A DNA stretch of 64,000 bases from Plutella xylostella (lineage: Eukaryota > Arthropoda > Insecta > Lepidoptera > Plutellidae), in the NCBI RefSeq assembly GCF_932276165.1, contig NC_064012.1:14825501-14889500 (forward strand). Direction: 5' to 3'. This document shows, piece after piece, positions 24,200-37,500 of the stretch; positions within the stretch are counted from its first letter, which is position 1; every line of letters starts with the position of its first letter. The notes beneath the pieces were generated by a model. It saw only the letters and a program-made list of their open reading frames with translations, was not told the origin of the DNA and made no database searches. The translations under genes and the position numbers were made by a program.

Positions 24200-26230
24200 C
24201 CCCACAGAGAATAGAATAGAATAGACTCTACCTCGTTGTAGGTATTAAACGTGCCGATTGCAAGACAGCTCTCGTTAGTTAGTTTTTCATCAGTATAGAG
24301 ATAGAGTAACCCTCATGAGTGACTGTGACGATAAGTACCCGCAATACAAGGTGTAGCCATGACAAAAACATTGATCCGTTCTACCTATATGTACCGTACG
24401 TCTCTTTTAAGCTTTTAGACGAGAAACAAACTCTCACAGTCATCACCCTCAAAATGCGGTTAGAGCTTGATGCTTAGCCAATCAATAATCAGAATCACCA
24501 ACTGTAAAGATAAGTGTTACTGTCCATGGGACTCATGAGTAAATACTCATCACTATTACAATGTCAAATAATGCCAATACAAATTATTAGTATTGATGTA
24601 AGTACTTATTATGTTTGTAGATAAAATAAAATAATTAAGTAAATACAAAATTTTATGCGTCTTCTTTCAATGAAGAAAGAGTTTAGGCCTATAGTCCACC
24701 AGGAGGCCTAGTGCGGGTTGGTGGACCCCAACACAAGCAAGCTGCCAACCGGGTGGGCAACCCGACTGTCAGATGTTTTCAAGCTGCCCGAAGGCCTCTG
24801 ACTCTGACTAGGCAATGACTGCTGCCGAAACTTTCGTATCTTGTAAGGTATCACCTGAGTCCTCGTAGTTCTCTTGAGCCGGCGAAGTAAGTCAATTTCC
24901 AAAGGCTTCTTTCAATCATAAATCTAGTTAACCCAGCAGTATAATACCTTTGATAAACAAGTATACCCCTGTAACATGAGAAACATCCAACACCGATTTC
25001 TCAGAAGTGATACGTTAATTGTAAGAAATCACTACGAAATCCTAGAGACGTCCACTAAATTAATCGTTCGGAAGTGAGTTTTTGTGTTGTTTTTTTAAAC
25101 AGTGGAGAGCTGCAGACAGCCTGTCGCCTCCACCGGATGTTTTCGGCCGGCCATTTTGAGTGGGACTACATTTTTTACTATCTCGCTTCGTTGGCGGCAT
25201 TTTAATTTTATTTTTTACGACTTTTCCTTATGTTGATGTTGTATTCTTTCTATCATCTAACGTTTAGCTGCACCTAACTACCTAGTATAGAAGAGCATGA
25301 AGATAGAGGCCACTATGGAACATGAGGTGAGACCCAAAGTTTGGTTTAATGGAAGAGTAACTAATAAGTTCAGATAATAGAAAACCAGCCTATTGCAAAT
25401 CGGACTTGCTACGTTACGGGAAAGTTTCGTCCATAGAACTTAAGTAAACTTACCCAGCCACTACAGGACCCCTGTAGATATATTGGTGCGGTGTTGCTAA
25501 GGGTACCTAGGTATAAATTGAACAGTATTTATGTATGCACTGGGGTATTTTATCTAGTCATTCTTTACAGCTTTTATGCCACATCTAAGACTCCAGTCTA
25601 AAGGTAGGAGATACGTTACTGGTATTATACCTACCTCCACACTTGATAGGCGAGTTGGAGATATCATACGATACAAACATTCAGCACAGAAATTAATATT
25701 AATAATATATACCTAATTACTATCTCCTGAATATCTACTTCAGCCAGAGATATCACAGCAGCAGTCAGATTCACTGCATTGTACGAGCTAAAGATGTCGG
25801 CCATTGTAAGTGGGAGTAAAGACGTTATCTAATAGACGTTCGAGTAAGTACTTAAGTACCTACGCCCTATATAGACGCCGTGGTTGAGGCTGTACGGCGA
25901 CTGTACCGTTTCTGTATCTGCTTGAGTTATGGACATGGATGCACAGGATCACAACATGCATGAACTTTGGAGTCTGAAACGATTCACCCACATTTGATTG
26001 AGCTATGAACTCTATTACTATTAGCCCACTGAATGTTCCAGCAACGAACGTTTCGTTCTCAAACTAGGAAGGTAGGTCCAACATACAAAATGAGCGAAAC
26101 GTACTTTTGACGAAAAAATCTGTGGAGTGACCGCGTAACATCCCTATATTCCCCATGCACTTGTGCTTCTGCCTGCCGCCTGCCCTACAAGGCCAAAGCC
26201 GACAGAGATTCGTCGGCAGACAACTAGTAG
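24200..26230. other. Intergenic, only a SINE fragment
   Basis: Apart from the SINE piece at 24661-24832 I see no gene or structured element. Confidence 0.5.
24661..24832 (-). repeat. SINE tail and body fragment
   Basis: Tail plus part of the body of the 5S-SINE (CAACCCGACTGTCAGATGTT, GCCCGAAGGCCTCTGACT); the 5S head is missing. Confidence 0.7.
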
Positions 26231-26302
26231 AGTAATACGAGGGCGATACCGAAATGATCGGGAATAGAAAAAAGTACAAAGATATCATAATATTATTTAC
26301 TT

Positions 26303-27758
26303 TTATTGTTTTTCAAAGTAGTCTCCGTGACATTCAATGCACTTTTTCATTCGATTAAACCAATCATTGAAACAGTAATTCCAGTCTGAAGTGGATACTG
26401 TCAAAACAGCTGATTTGTAAGCTTCGACCGCCTCTTCTGGGCCGCTAAACCGTTGACCACGTAGCATATCTTCAATTCTTGGGAATGTAAAATAATCATT
26501 GGGGCTCAGATCAGGGCTATACGGAGGATGGTCCATCAACTCCACGTTTTCCATATTTAAAAACGTTCTTGTTTTGCGAGCGGTATGAGAGCTTGCATTA
26601 TCGTGGTGAAGGATTATACGACGATTCGGGTTAGTTTTACGAAGTTCTCTTACGACTTCCGGCAAACAAACTGTTGTGTACCAATCAGCAGTAACCGTCC
26701 TTTGTTCTTGTAATGGAATCGTAGCCACATGGCCAGTTTTCGATACAAACGAAGCGACCATTTTTTTCGACACGCTGCGTGAGCGAATAACTTTTGTTGG
26801 CTTGACCTCAACTTCGAAGACCCAAACTGCCGATTGATGTTTTCTTTCGGGCTCATATGAATAAATCCACGATTCATCACCAGAGACGATATTGTAGACA
26901 GCATTTGAACTGCCTCCATTGAACCGTTGCAGAGCAGATCGACACCAATTAACACGAGCCGACTTTTGTTCCTCGGTCAAACGGTGGGGCACCCAGCGCG
27001 AAACTAACTTCTTGATACCCAGTTCTTCATGTAAAATGGTTTGAATGGCTGTCATACCAATGCTGAGAGAAGCCCGAATCTGCTCGTATGTCACATGTCT
27101 ATCTTCTTTTATTAACCCACTGACGGACACTGACTGCATTTGACGTCCACCACACTTTTAGAAAAAAATCACAACGTCGAATGCAGTCCCCGCTCTTTTT
27201 CTAATTATTTCAACAACGGTCAATGCAGTCCTGTTTTACCTAGAGTTTGTATGAAGACCATCTTGTTGTGCTTTATTTGGAAGGATTTCAAAGTTATATG
27301 TGCACCCAGAGTACCTTTTTTTCACACAGCAATAAGTTTTCATAGAGAAAAAAGTGTGAACTCACACGCACACAACGGTCATTGACGTCGTGTTTTCTTT
27401 ACTGCGCCTAGGCAGTGTGCCGGCATGTGCACCAGCAAATCAACACTCAACTCCCATACAAAAATGTTGTGCGTTTTTATGAATTTCACCGTTAATCTAG
27501 TGTCCATCAATGTGTTAACTGGCGTACAGCATCGATGTTATCTTGTGTTACCGCTGTTTTTGGCCGACCAGTAGAAGGGACTGTGGTAAGAGAGGAACGT
27601 CCACGGCGAAACTCAGAATACCAACGATATATAGTCGTTTTACTTGGTGCTTCAAGTTTATAAATAGAAACAAGCTCGGCGAGACATTGTTCTTGAGATA
27701 AACCTCGACGAAAGTTGTGAAAAATTATTGCACGGAAATGTTCCCGCGTAAGCTCCAT
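26303..27758 (-). pseudogene. mariner transposase, interrupted by insertion
   Basis: N-terminal helix-turn-helix part at 27758-27516 (MELTREHFRAIIFHNFRRG, ending in a VRQL stretch), then a 399-bp insertion, then the catalytic part to the stop at 26303. The catalytic part has GDESWIY, ILHHDNASSH and YSPDLSPND, the D,D34D triad of mariners. The only disabling lesion seen is the insertion. Unlike copy 2, the GRSSLTT region is in frame. Confidence 0.9.
27116..27514. mobile_element. piggyBac-like MITE inside mariner copy 1
   Basis: 399 bp flanked on both sides by TTAA (27112-27115 and 27515-27518) where copy 2 has a single TTAA. Ends are imperfect inverted repeats, CCCACTGACGGACAC and CACATTGATGGACAC. 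TTAA targeting and C-rich tips are the piggyBac signature. No coding capacity. Confidence 0.85.
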
Positions 27759-28406
27759 TTTTTACACCGACTTGTCAAATTCAAATGGTCAATACTCTTT
27801 TATTTTTTACTTTTTTTAAAATTCGAAAATGGAATTATGTTTGAAAAAACACTACATTTGATACACCAAAAAGGTTTCACTCTAATTTATTCCTAAGTAT
27901 TCTATTCCCGATCTTTTCGGTGTAGCCCTCGTAATATGAGTTTATAATATAACTCAATGGAGAAGGCAACGTTTGTTGCTGTTTGTGAGTATTGATTAGT
28001 TGAGGTTCGTATTACGAAGCTGAGAATTCGAAAATCAGGGAGCCAACGCCATCTAGTTTTTAATATTGAAACTTATAGGTACACTATGAAAGCTAAGCGA
28101 ACGGACCCTTGTAGGAATAATAACTAGATATCAATAGTCTGTGTGTGGGTGTCTATGGACAAGCAGCGTTGATTGCCCAAAGACAATTATTTTTGTTTCG
28201 TAATTTTAGTTTTCAAAAACTTTGAGAAAAATTTATTCAATTTCAAAATTATTAACACAAAAGTTAGATAAATAAGACTTTGAAATAGATACGGTTATTC
28301 ATCACAAAATTTACTCCAACAGTGTCTGTTATTTCCTAACGCAGAACTTTAATTGTGACGTTTAACCTCCAAATCGGATTGTTTACGTTTGTTTTGTTTA
28401 TATGCC

Positions 28407-28421
28407 GTTGTCAACCGCGAC
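28407..28421 (+). promoter_or_regulatory. Possible RFX X-box upstream of IFT122
   Basis: GTTGTC-AAC-CGCGAC, 73 nt before the start codon. The first half fits RYYRYY perfectly and the second half fits RRNRAC with one mismatch. X-boxes at about this distance are known in promoters of ciliary transport genes, including insect IFT genes. Seen: the motif and its spacing. Inferred: function. Confidence 0.4.
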
Positions 28422-28493
28422 CAAATTTTATCATGTAAATGTGCTTTAATTACTTAAATATATATCCTGAGACTGTAGTACCAAGAGTATAAA

Positions 28494-28555
28494 ATGAGAA
28501 CACTACCGAAATGGGTGAACAAAATACACGAAGCCGACAAAGTAGAGTTTTCGAG
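28494..28555 (+). CDS. IFT122: IFT122 exon 1
   Basis: Start ATG at 28494 in the context AAAATGAG, encoding MRTLPKWVNKIHEADKVEF, which resembles the conserved IFT122 N-terminus (M-R-x-x-P-x-W-x-x-K-x-H). Donor GTATGT; ends in phase 2. An in-frame upstream start is not needed because the family starts at exactly this block. Confidence 0.9.
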
Positions 28556-31500
28556 GTATGTTATTGAACTATTTACTGAATAAAATCTCACAAAGCTCGT
28601 ATAACATTAAAACGCACTTCTCAACTAACTTTCCAGTGTCCACGCCATATGCTTCAGTCCAGATGGCAGCCAGCTGGTCATTGGCGCTGGTGAGAAGGTC
28701 ATGGTGTATGACCCTCACGATGGCGCGCTGGTGCAACTGCTGCAAGCTCACAAGGGCACAGTCCACGCCGTGGCGTACTGCGGAGACGGCAAGAAGTTCG
28801 CGAGCGGCAGTGCCGACAAGAATGTTATCATTTGGACGTCCAAAATGGAAGGGGTGCTTAAGTACTCGTAAGTTTCATTTCTGCTTCTCATATTTTTTTT
28901 ACGATTATACTGTTTATTTGCTGTAGCAGGGGATATATGTAGCCCTGCTATGTTATCAACACTGTTAGAAATATAACAAGGACAGAGATTGCTTTGTTAT
29001 TGCAAAAGCAGACAATGCATTGCGGAGTGTTTTATTTTCGACATTCAAAAGATGTTTTTGCTGTTTCACAAGGCAAAATCTTGCATGTGCACTGTATCTT
29101 TACTTACTTAACCAAATATGAACCTTTAACACTAGTCCTGAGGAGGGTTTAAATAAGTAGCCCTATCAATTTATATTTGTAAATCCAAAGCCTAAATGCT
29201 CATTTCAATTAAAATTTCCAGTCACAATGAAGCCATCCAGTGCCTGGCATACAATCCGGCCACATTCCACTTGGCGTCCTGTGCTCTCTCAGACTTCGCA
29301 TTCTGGTCAGCTGAAGTCAAGGCGGTGCAGAAGTTCAGAGTTGCTGGCCGGATCACCAGCTGCGCCTGGTCCCCTAATGGGCAGTTCCTTGCTATAGGAC
29401 TGGCTAGTGGAGCTGTGTCTATTAGAGATAAGGTATGTATGTGTGTTACTGTACAGTCAGTATCATAGTAGCTTTTTTACACTTTTGTATGTTGCCATAA
29501 TCACAATCTGGGAATGTTTGAATGTATAGCGGGTTTTAGTTATAAAGCTGACTGTAATATACATTTTCACTGACTATGAATTGAATGTTTTGAATCAATA
29601 ACACATATTCATATATTCAAAAGGAACTGTGCTTAGTTCACGTACACCCATGGCTCTTAAATTGTTAAGTTTAAATGCAACAACGAGGCTCCTCTCAGGG
29701 GACTTCTTATGTGACAAACTTAATGCATTTCTTAATACTTAATCAATAGTACATCTGTCCACAGACAGGCGAGGAAACCCAGCGCATCACTCGCGAGGCA
29801 GCGGTGTGGGCGGTCACCTTCTCCGCAGCCACTCTGCTGGTTACCGACTGGAACGACACTCTCTCCTTCTACAATTTGCAGGGACAACAGGTGTCTAAGG
29901 AGAGGAACATTGGTTAGTAATGATAATTACTCTTGTTTTTGAACCTTGAGATTTTGAAGGCACTGGGTGCAAAAATATTTGCTCCAACTCAGACCAATAT
30001 TCAGTAAATAATGCATGTCTCTCATGCCTCTGACTACCCCTCAGGGGATTACAGTGATAACCAATTTTTATTATAAAGTAACGGCCGCATTTTAAAGGAA
30101 CTGGAATGAGGAAGCCCTGAGGGGATAGGTAGAAGACCCAGGGCAAAACCTTTTCCCAGCAGTAGGTCACAATGATTGCTTTCAAATTGTCGACTAACTT
30201 CTTCTCTTCCCATCACACGCACCAAATCTCACACCCTCTTCTCACCACCCTTGCAGGTATATCAGCAGTATCGATCTGCACGTTAGGCGGGCTGGTGGCG
30301 GTGGGCGGGCGCGGCGGCTGGGCGGTGCTGGCGGGCGAGGGAGTGGTGGTGACCGCGACCCCCCTCGACTGGGTGTGGGCGGTGGCGCCGGCGCCCCAAG
30401 GGGACACGCTGGTGAGTTGGAGTGTGATATACCATGGGGTTCAAGGGAATTTGAACTGGAATTATGGGGTATATCCAAGTGAAACAGATGTTCAGCGCTG
30501 TGCGTCATCTTAAGTATCTGCGCTGTATTATTACAAAAGGTTTAATTTAAGTCATCTATGTATCATTTCCAGCTGACTTTCCGTATTTAGCCTCTAAGGT
30601 GGACTATTATGCGTGAAATACCTATTTGATATAAATAGCTATTAAGTCAGAAAGCCAGTATACCACTTAGGTTGCTTATGACTTCCCTGGAGGGACCCCG
30701 GAGATCTGAGGGTTTTTGTTAGGCTTAAGCCATATTTTACTAGAGTTTTATCAAATGTACAAGGCATTTTACAGTGTTTTAGTTCGTAGAAGCGTTATTC
30801 CTCTATAGATTCCTAGTAGATGTAGCCTGGATGGCATCAGGAGGCATGGATCTTTCTGAACTTGAATCAACTAAGGCCAGTACAACAGCATGAGAGAGTA
30901 GTCGCTGGGCGGGCTGGTGGCGGTGGGCGGGCGCGGTGGCTGGGCGGTGCTGGCGGGCGAGGGCGTGGCGGTGTGCGCGACCCCCCTCGACTGGGTGTGG
31001 GCGGTGGCGCCGGCGCCCCAAGGGGATACGTTGGTGAGTTGGATATTAAATTAAATGCTGGTGACGAATCTACAAACCCATGAAACAGATGATTAGCTCG
31101 GTCAAATACCGACTACATTATCGCAAATAATGTAAACTATGACTGTATAACCAGATTTTGTCAGTTTAGTATTGACCTTTAGTTCGAATAAGCGTTATTC
31201 CTTAGCTGGTTCGGAGTAGATGTAAACTAGGAAGCAGCAAGGGGCATCTTTTAAGCCCTAATTATTTCTGACTTTAAGCAGTTGCTGTAAGTTATTGTAT
31301 TAAGGGTCAGCAATAGGGAATCGAGGGTTGGCATTGTCATAGAATTATGTAGTAAATGATGCTCTACAGTCTTGAAAAAAATCACACAGGTAGCCGAAGA
31401 GTTTAGCTAGGTGCTGAATCATTCGAATTTAAGTAAATGCTTATGGATAACTGTAAATTAAATCTGAAAAACCACTAAATCACACTCCCGTATTGTAACA

Positions 31501-34500
31501 ACTGTGTCGTAATTATCAAGAATTTTCATATAATTCTTATCAAATTATAAAGATAAATGCTTGGACTAGGCGCTAAATACCTTGTTTTTAATGAACACAC
31601 ACCTATTTTGTGTAAATTAATCCCAAACTTGAGCAATTTTTTTCCCTCAAATCTTCATACAAATATCTATGGCGGCTTTCTGTGTTATAAAATCATAAAC
31701 ACAAGCGACGTTTGACTCAGTCGGCCGGTGGCCTCCAAAGAAGGGTCACGTCGGTTTAGGCAGCACTGACAGCTCGCGATCTAATTGTGTACAGACACAA
31801 AATCACTGCACATTGGTTGTCATTGCACTTTTTCAACTTTTATGACACCAACATAATTTGATTTGAAATTGAGGAAGTATAATTCTTATAATATACTCAA
31901 TACATTAAATGATAATGTTTTTTATTAGTTACATGGTACTTCTTGATTAAATTATAATTATTAATGCCTAACTAAAACTAACTAATATAAAATTAAAATT
32001 AAACTAAAAAGAAGATGCTGGCCAGATCGCTGCCACTGTCGGGTAGGGTACCCAAGACGCCGGCCGCGATACCCCGCTGTATAGCGATGCTTAGCCTTTG
32101 TGATAGGTAAGTGCCAGCCCTAGGGTCCCTTGAGACTTCTATTAGTCTGCTGCTGATGTCTTTAAAAAGCTGACGTGCCACCGGTCCCCACAGCCCTGGG
32201 ATGAGGAGCAGGAATATAGCGAATGGATCTAAGTGGTGACAATACGTAGGAACATTAGGTAAGGATTCAAAAACACAGTTTCATGGTGCTGGTTGAGGTA
32301 TGGTCTCGTGAGGATCTGATGAGGGCAGTAACACGGTGGTGATTGAATTTTATTTCAAAGATGTTAATAGCTAAAAGCATCGAGTTTGGGCTATTAAGTA
32401 TGTTTTTCAGAGAGAGAGAAAGATATTTTAGGTTTTCTCTGGATTAGTTAGGTTTACTGGGTTTACTAAATTCAATGTTATTGCATCAATAATAAAAAAA
32501 TCAAGAAAATATTCAAAGTTGCCATCCTCGCTTTTCACGCACGTACACAAATCACAAACTCATGCATTGTTCTAGGAGCAGGGTCTACCCTGGTGCATTT
32601 CCATGACCACTTTTCACTAGCGTCCCACTGGTTTCGGTGCTCAGTGGAATAGCACCATTAACCATTATTATTCTGAGATATCATCACTTCTTATTCTGAG
32701 TTATCCAACATAAAATCACGCCATCTATTGAAATCATTTTTTTAATTAGGATTTGTCTATGGTGTGGTCCCCAAATTTAAGGGTAAAAGCAAAATAATTA
32801 TATTTTAACCTTTTTTATACCTATTATATTTAAAAACCTATTCAACGATACCCTACCTACACCATCAAAATAACCGGAAAAAATATCAGCGCCAATTTAC
32901 TTGTATGGGAGAGGGAGTACCCCATTTTTTTTTGGGTACTCCCCATATCTATGCGAAATATCAGCTTGATATCTTTACCCGTTTCTGAGAAAAAGGGCGG
33001 TGACAGACAGTCAGTCAGACAGACGGACAACAAAGAAATCTTATAATTGTTCCTTTTTTCCTTTTGAGGTACGAAACCCTAAAAATAATAAAATATATTT
33101 TTCTGCTACCAAAAATATACTTACAAACATACATACATTCATACAATCGAAAAACATTACTCTCCTCCTTCGGCAGTCGGGTAAAAACAAGTGAGACAGG
33201 GTTTCATTCTGAACTTTTGTTCTACGAGTTTTAAAAATTAACAAAAAAAAAACCTTTTTCATAGAAACTTTGTGGACACGTGACTTTTTACCATGGAAAA
33301 CGATTATTTTTTTCTCGAATTTGCAAAACTCGTAGAACCAAAGTTGTTCAGAACCCCTTGAGTCATCCCCTTTCGGTTTAGTATCACTTATTATCTATAC
33401 TTTAATACCTGTAGTTACCTTTCTACAAGTAAATACCACATTTGTTTAGAAATCTAATCGGGTTCCGAGTATAGAGAAAAGTGACACCCCTATTAATTTC
33501 TACTCTTTCCTGGTGCTTATCAGTGTAATTAAAAATTATACTTACCCTAAAATCACCCAAAATATACTTGAACATAATTGTCAATAAAGTTGGCGAGTAA
33601 AAGTTTATCGATATCGACCCACTGTGCAAACTTACATGTGTGCGTGTCACTGCGTGTGCTGTGTGAAGAGCATTGAAAACCCAAATTTGGCGGTGCACGT
33701 CACCCTGTACAGGCCCTTAATTTGCTGGTGACAAAATACCATTGATTGCAATGAATATGTGTGAACACTTTAACATTTGCTAAAGCGAACCAAAATGTAG
33801 CTAACTCATGATTCTAATTATGCATAACTAGCAATCGTACTTTTGCGACTTTTTAAATGCTGCAGCGATATTTTATGTGCCTGACCTACTAACCATCTCT
33901 GTGAGTCTTTGTACTTGAATAAATTAATTAAATTATTATTATTGCAGAACAGTAACAAAAAAATGTCAAATCAGTAATATAGCCTCCCCATCATATCAAT
34001 CGATGAATTACCTCCAACCTACGTCCCCAGGCGGTGGCATGCCACGACGGCACGCTGTGGAGCTACCAGCTGGTGTTCAGCACGGTGCACGGGCTGTACC
34101 GCGACCGCTACGCCTACAGAGAGAACATGACCGACGTCATCATACAACACCTCACCACCGGCACGAAGCTGAGGATCAAGTGTCACGATAAGGCGCATAA
34201 GATTGCGGTTTATAAGCGGCGGTTGGCGGTGAGTTTTACTTTATTACATGTAGGAGTAAACCTCCATTGTTATATTGTGTCGTAAGCTAAAGATCGACAG
34301 ATCAGGTTAAATTTTGACTGGAAGAGAAGATCTGAATCATTCAGCGACTTTGTTAGTTTGTCGTCAATAATATAAGAAGAAGAATGTATAATGAAGAGTA
34401 TTGAAAGATAATAATATTTGCCGACAGTCCGGTAGATACTTCCCCTCTGTCGGTTGGCTTTTTATACTTACTTGTTGTATTTTTAGTTTTGGTTACAAAC

Positions 34501-37500
34501 ATATCCCTCAAAGAGGAATATTTACATGAAAATATTTCGGCATCTAAAAACCAACATTCACGCTCATTTTTTAATAATTTTTATATATTTTAACCTTTTT
34601 TTGTAAACGTATTTGTTGGTTCTGTGTGATTTGAAATAAATAAATTTTCTTTCTTTCTAAAATAACCATACTATAAACCTCCAGGTGCAACTGCCAGAGC
34701 GAGTGGTGGTCTACGAGCAAGGCGACGCCGACGGCCTCCTGTACAGAGTGAAGGAGAAGCTGCTCCAACAGCCGCAGTGCTCGCTCCTAGTCACTACTAG
34801 CGACGCGCTGCTCCTGTGCCAGGTATAGGGGGTTACTCCAGCAGTCTACGAGCAACGCCGACGGCCTCCTGTACAGAGTGAAGGAGAAGCTGCTCCAACA
34901 GCCGCAGTGCTCGCTCCTAGTCACTACTAGCGACGCGCTGCTCCTGTGCCAGGTACAGTAAGGGGCAGAGAAACCCGACCCCTCAGAAGCATTGTTACTA
35001 TGAGAGGGGGGTCAGATTTCTCTGTACCTGACCGTACGTGATCTGATGGGAGGTCTCAGGGTACAGAGGTCTCGTGCGGGAGATATCTCGTGACGTTCAA
35101 AAACTGGATTTTAGTGTCCATACTTCAAATTGAAAATTGGCGTTGTCGAACAAAGAAGCATAAGTCGTCCGTCTCCTAACACACCAGTCTAGTAAGTTAC
35201 GCGAAATCGCGAGTAATTTTTTATCGCTCTACGTATGTTCCTATGTGGATAAGAAGCATAAAACTCCACACCGATAAAATATTTGTAAGCATCAAGTGAA
35301 CTTATTGACTTTTATCTCCATTTCCAGGACACGAAACTGACGATGATCGGGCGGCGGGTGCCCAAGACTTGGACGGTTCCGGCACCTATACGCTACGTGA
35401 AAGTGACCACCCTGTATATGGAGGAAGTACTGTTACTGGGCTTGCTCAATGGACAGGTACAGTTAATATTAGTATTGAGTATGGCCAGACTGAGCTACTA
35501 TTAATAATAAATATAATAATAATATAAATAATGTGTTTGTTGTGTACAAGCGCGCTGGCTTTCAGCGGTTCTGAGAACCCTTTCGTCCGTATCGTTCGAA
35601 TACCTTCATTTGTTGTTAAAACAATAGAACGGGCGGTCTTCAATGAACTTCGTAGTCAAAAATTTGTCATAAGTTATGCTGTTGTGTCAACTCTTACCCA
35701 CCGGAGCATGATATACGACTCCAAGTATAAATATCTTAACCCTACCCCCTTCCCCCAGGTGTGGCTAGTAGAGCCGGCCGGCGGCATCTGTCGCCTACTC
35801 CTCCGCGGGGCCGGCCGCGTGCGCTGCCTCGACGTGAGTGCCTCGCGAGCGCGCCTCGCGGTCGCCGACGACGCGGGGGTCTGCCGAGTGTATTCACTGC
35901 CCGACGGACAGCTGTTGTACACGGTCAGTGACCTCTGTAGTGTTGCCTCGCGTGAGTGCCTCGCGAGCGCGCCTCGCGGTCGCCGACGACGCTGGTGTAT
36001 GCCGAGTGTATTCACTACCGGATGGACAGCTGTTGTACACGGTCAGTGACCTCTCTAGTGCTGCCTCGCGAGCGCGCCTCGCGGTCGCCGACGACGCGGG
36101 GGTCTGCCGAGTGTACTCACTACCCGACGGACAGCTGTTGTACACGGTCAGTGACCTCTGTAGTGTTGCCTCGCGTGTGTGCCTCGCGCGGCAGTGACGA
36201 CGCGGGGGTGTACCGAGTGTACTCGCTGCCCGACGGACAGCTGTTGTACACGGTCAGTGACCTCTCTAGTGCTGCCTCGCGTGAGTGCCTCGCGCGGCAA
36301 TGACGACGCGGGGGTCTGCCGAGTGTACTCTCTGCCCGACAGACAGCTGTTGTACACGGTCAGTGACCTCTCTAGTGCTGCCTCGCGTGAGTGCCTCGCG
36401 GTCGCGACGAGGGTGTCTGCCGAGTGTACTCGCTGCCGGACGGACAGCTCTTGTACACAGTCAGTGACCTCTCTAGTGCTGCCTCGCGTGAGTGCCTCGC
36501 GCGGCAATGACGACGCGGGGGTCTGCCGAGTGTACTCTCTGCCCGACGGACAGCTGTTGTACACGGTCAGTGACCTCTCTAGTGCTGCCTCGCGTGAGTG
36601 CCTCGCGGTCGCCGACGACGCGGGGGTCTGCCGAGTGTACTCACTACCCGACGGACAGCTGTTGTACACGGTCAGTGACCTCTGTAGTGTTGCCTCGCGT
36701 GTGTGCCTCGCGCGGCAGTGACGACGCGGGGGTGTACCGAGTGTACTCGCTGCCCGACGGACAGCTGTTGTACACGGTCAGTGACCTCTCTAGTGCTGCC
36801 TCGCGTGAGTGCCTCGCGCGGCAATGACGACGCGGGGGTCTGCCGAGTGTACTCTCTGCCCGACAGACAGCTGTTGTACACGGTCAGTGACCTCTCTAGT
36901 GCTGCCTCGCGTGAGTGCCTCGCGGTCGCGACGAGGGTGTCTGCCGAGTGTACTCGCTGCCGGACGGACAGCTCTTGTACACAGTCAGTGACCTCTCTAG
37001 TGCTGCCTCGCGTGAGTGCCTCGCGCGGCAATGACGACGCGGGGGTCTGCCGAGTGTACTCTCTGCCCGACAGACAGCTGTTGTACACGGTCAGTGACCT
37101 CTCTAGTGCTGCCTCGCGTGAGTGCCTCGCGGTCGCGACGAGGGTGTCTGCCGAGTGTACTCGCTGCCGGACGGACAGCTCTTGTACACAGTCAGTGACC
37201 TCTCTAGTGCTGCCTCGCGTGAGTGCCTCGCGCGGCAATGACGACGCGGGGGTCTGCCGAGTGTACTCTCTGCCCGACGGACAGCTGTTGTACACGGTCA
37301 GTGACCTCTCTAGTGCTGCCTCGCGTGAGTGCCTCGCGGTCGCGACGAGGGTGTCTGCCGAGTGTACTCGCTGCCGGACGGACAGCTGTTGTACACAGTC
37401 AGTGACCTCTCTAGTGCTGCCTCGCGTGAGTGCCTCGCGCGGCAGTGACTTTACGTGAGATTCACGAAGGTAGCCTCCTCGAGTGACGTATTACATACTT

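Larger units (their letters stand above)
26238..27931 (-). mobile_element. mariner copy 1, split by a MITE
   Basis: Flanked by TA (26236-26237 and 27932-27933). Terminal inverted repeats ~32 bp: CGAGGGCGATACCGAAATG at one end and CGAGGGCTACACCGAAAAG at the other. Without the 399-bp insert and its TTAA duplication it is 1291 bp, the usual mariner size. Same family as 49523-50818. Confidence 0.95.

Noticed and set aside
30172..30513. 113-codon frame covering exon 5
   Set aside because: Real exon 5 extended into both flanking introns; splice sites at 30256 and 30412 are clear.
35531..36049. 172-codon frame starting upstream of exon 9
   Set aside because: It is exon 9 read with intron 8 in front and array behind; the splice acceptor at 35758 and family similarity define the real exon.
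35838..37458. Long open frames on both strands (up to 251 codons plus, 207 codons minus) with Cys- and Arg-rich repeats
   Set aside because: They are out-of-frame readings of the exon-9-derived array; GC-rich repeats keep all frames open and the true exon frame is another one.
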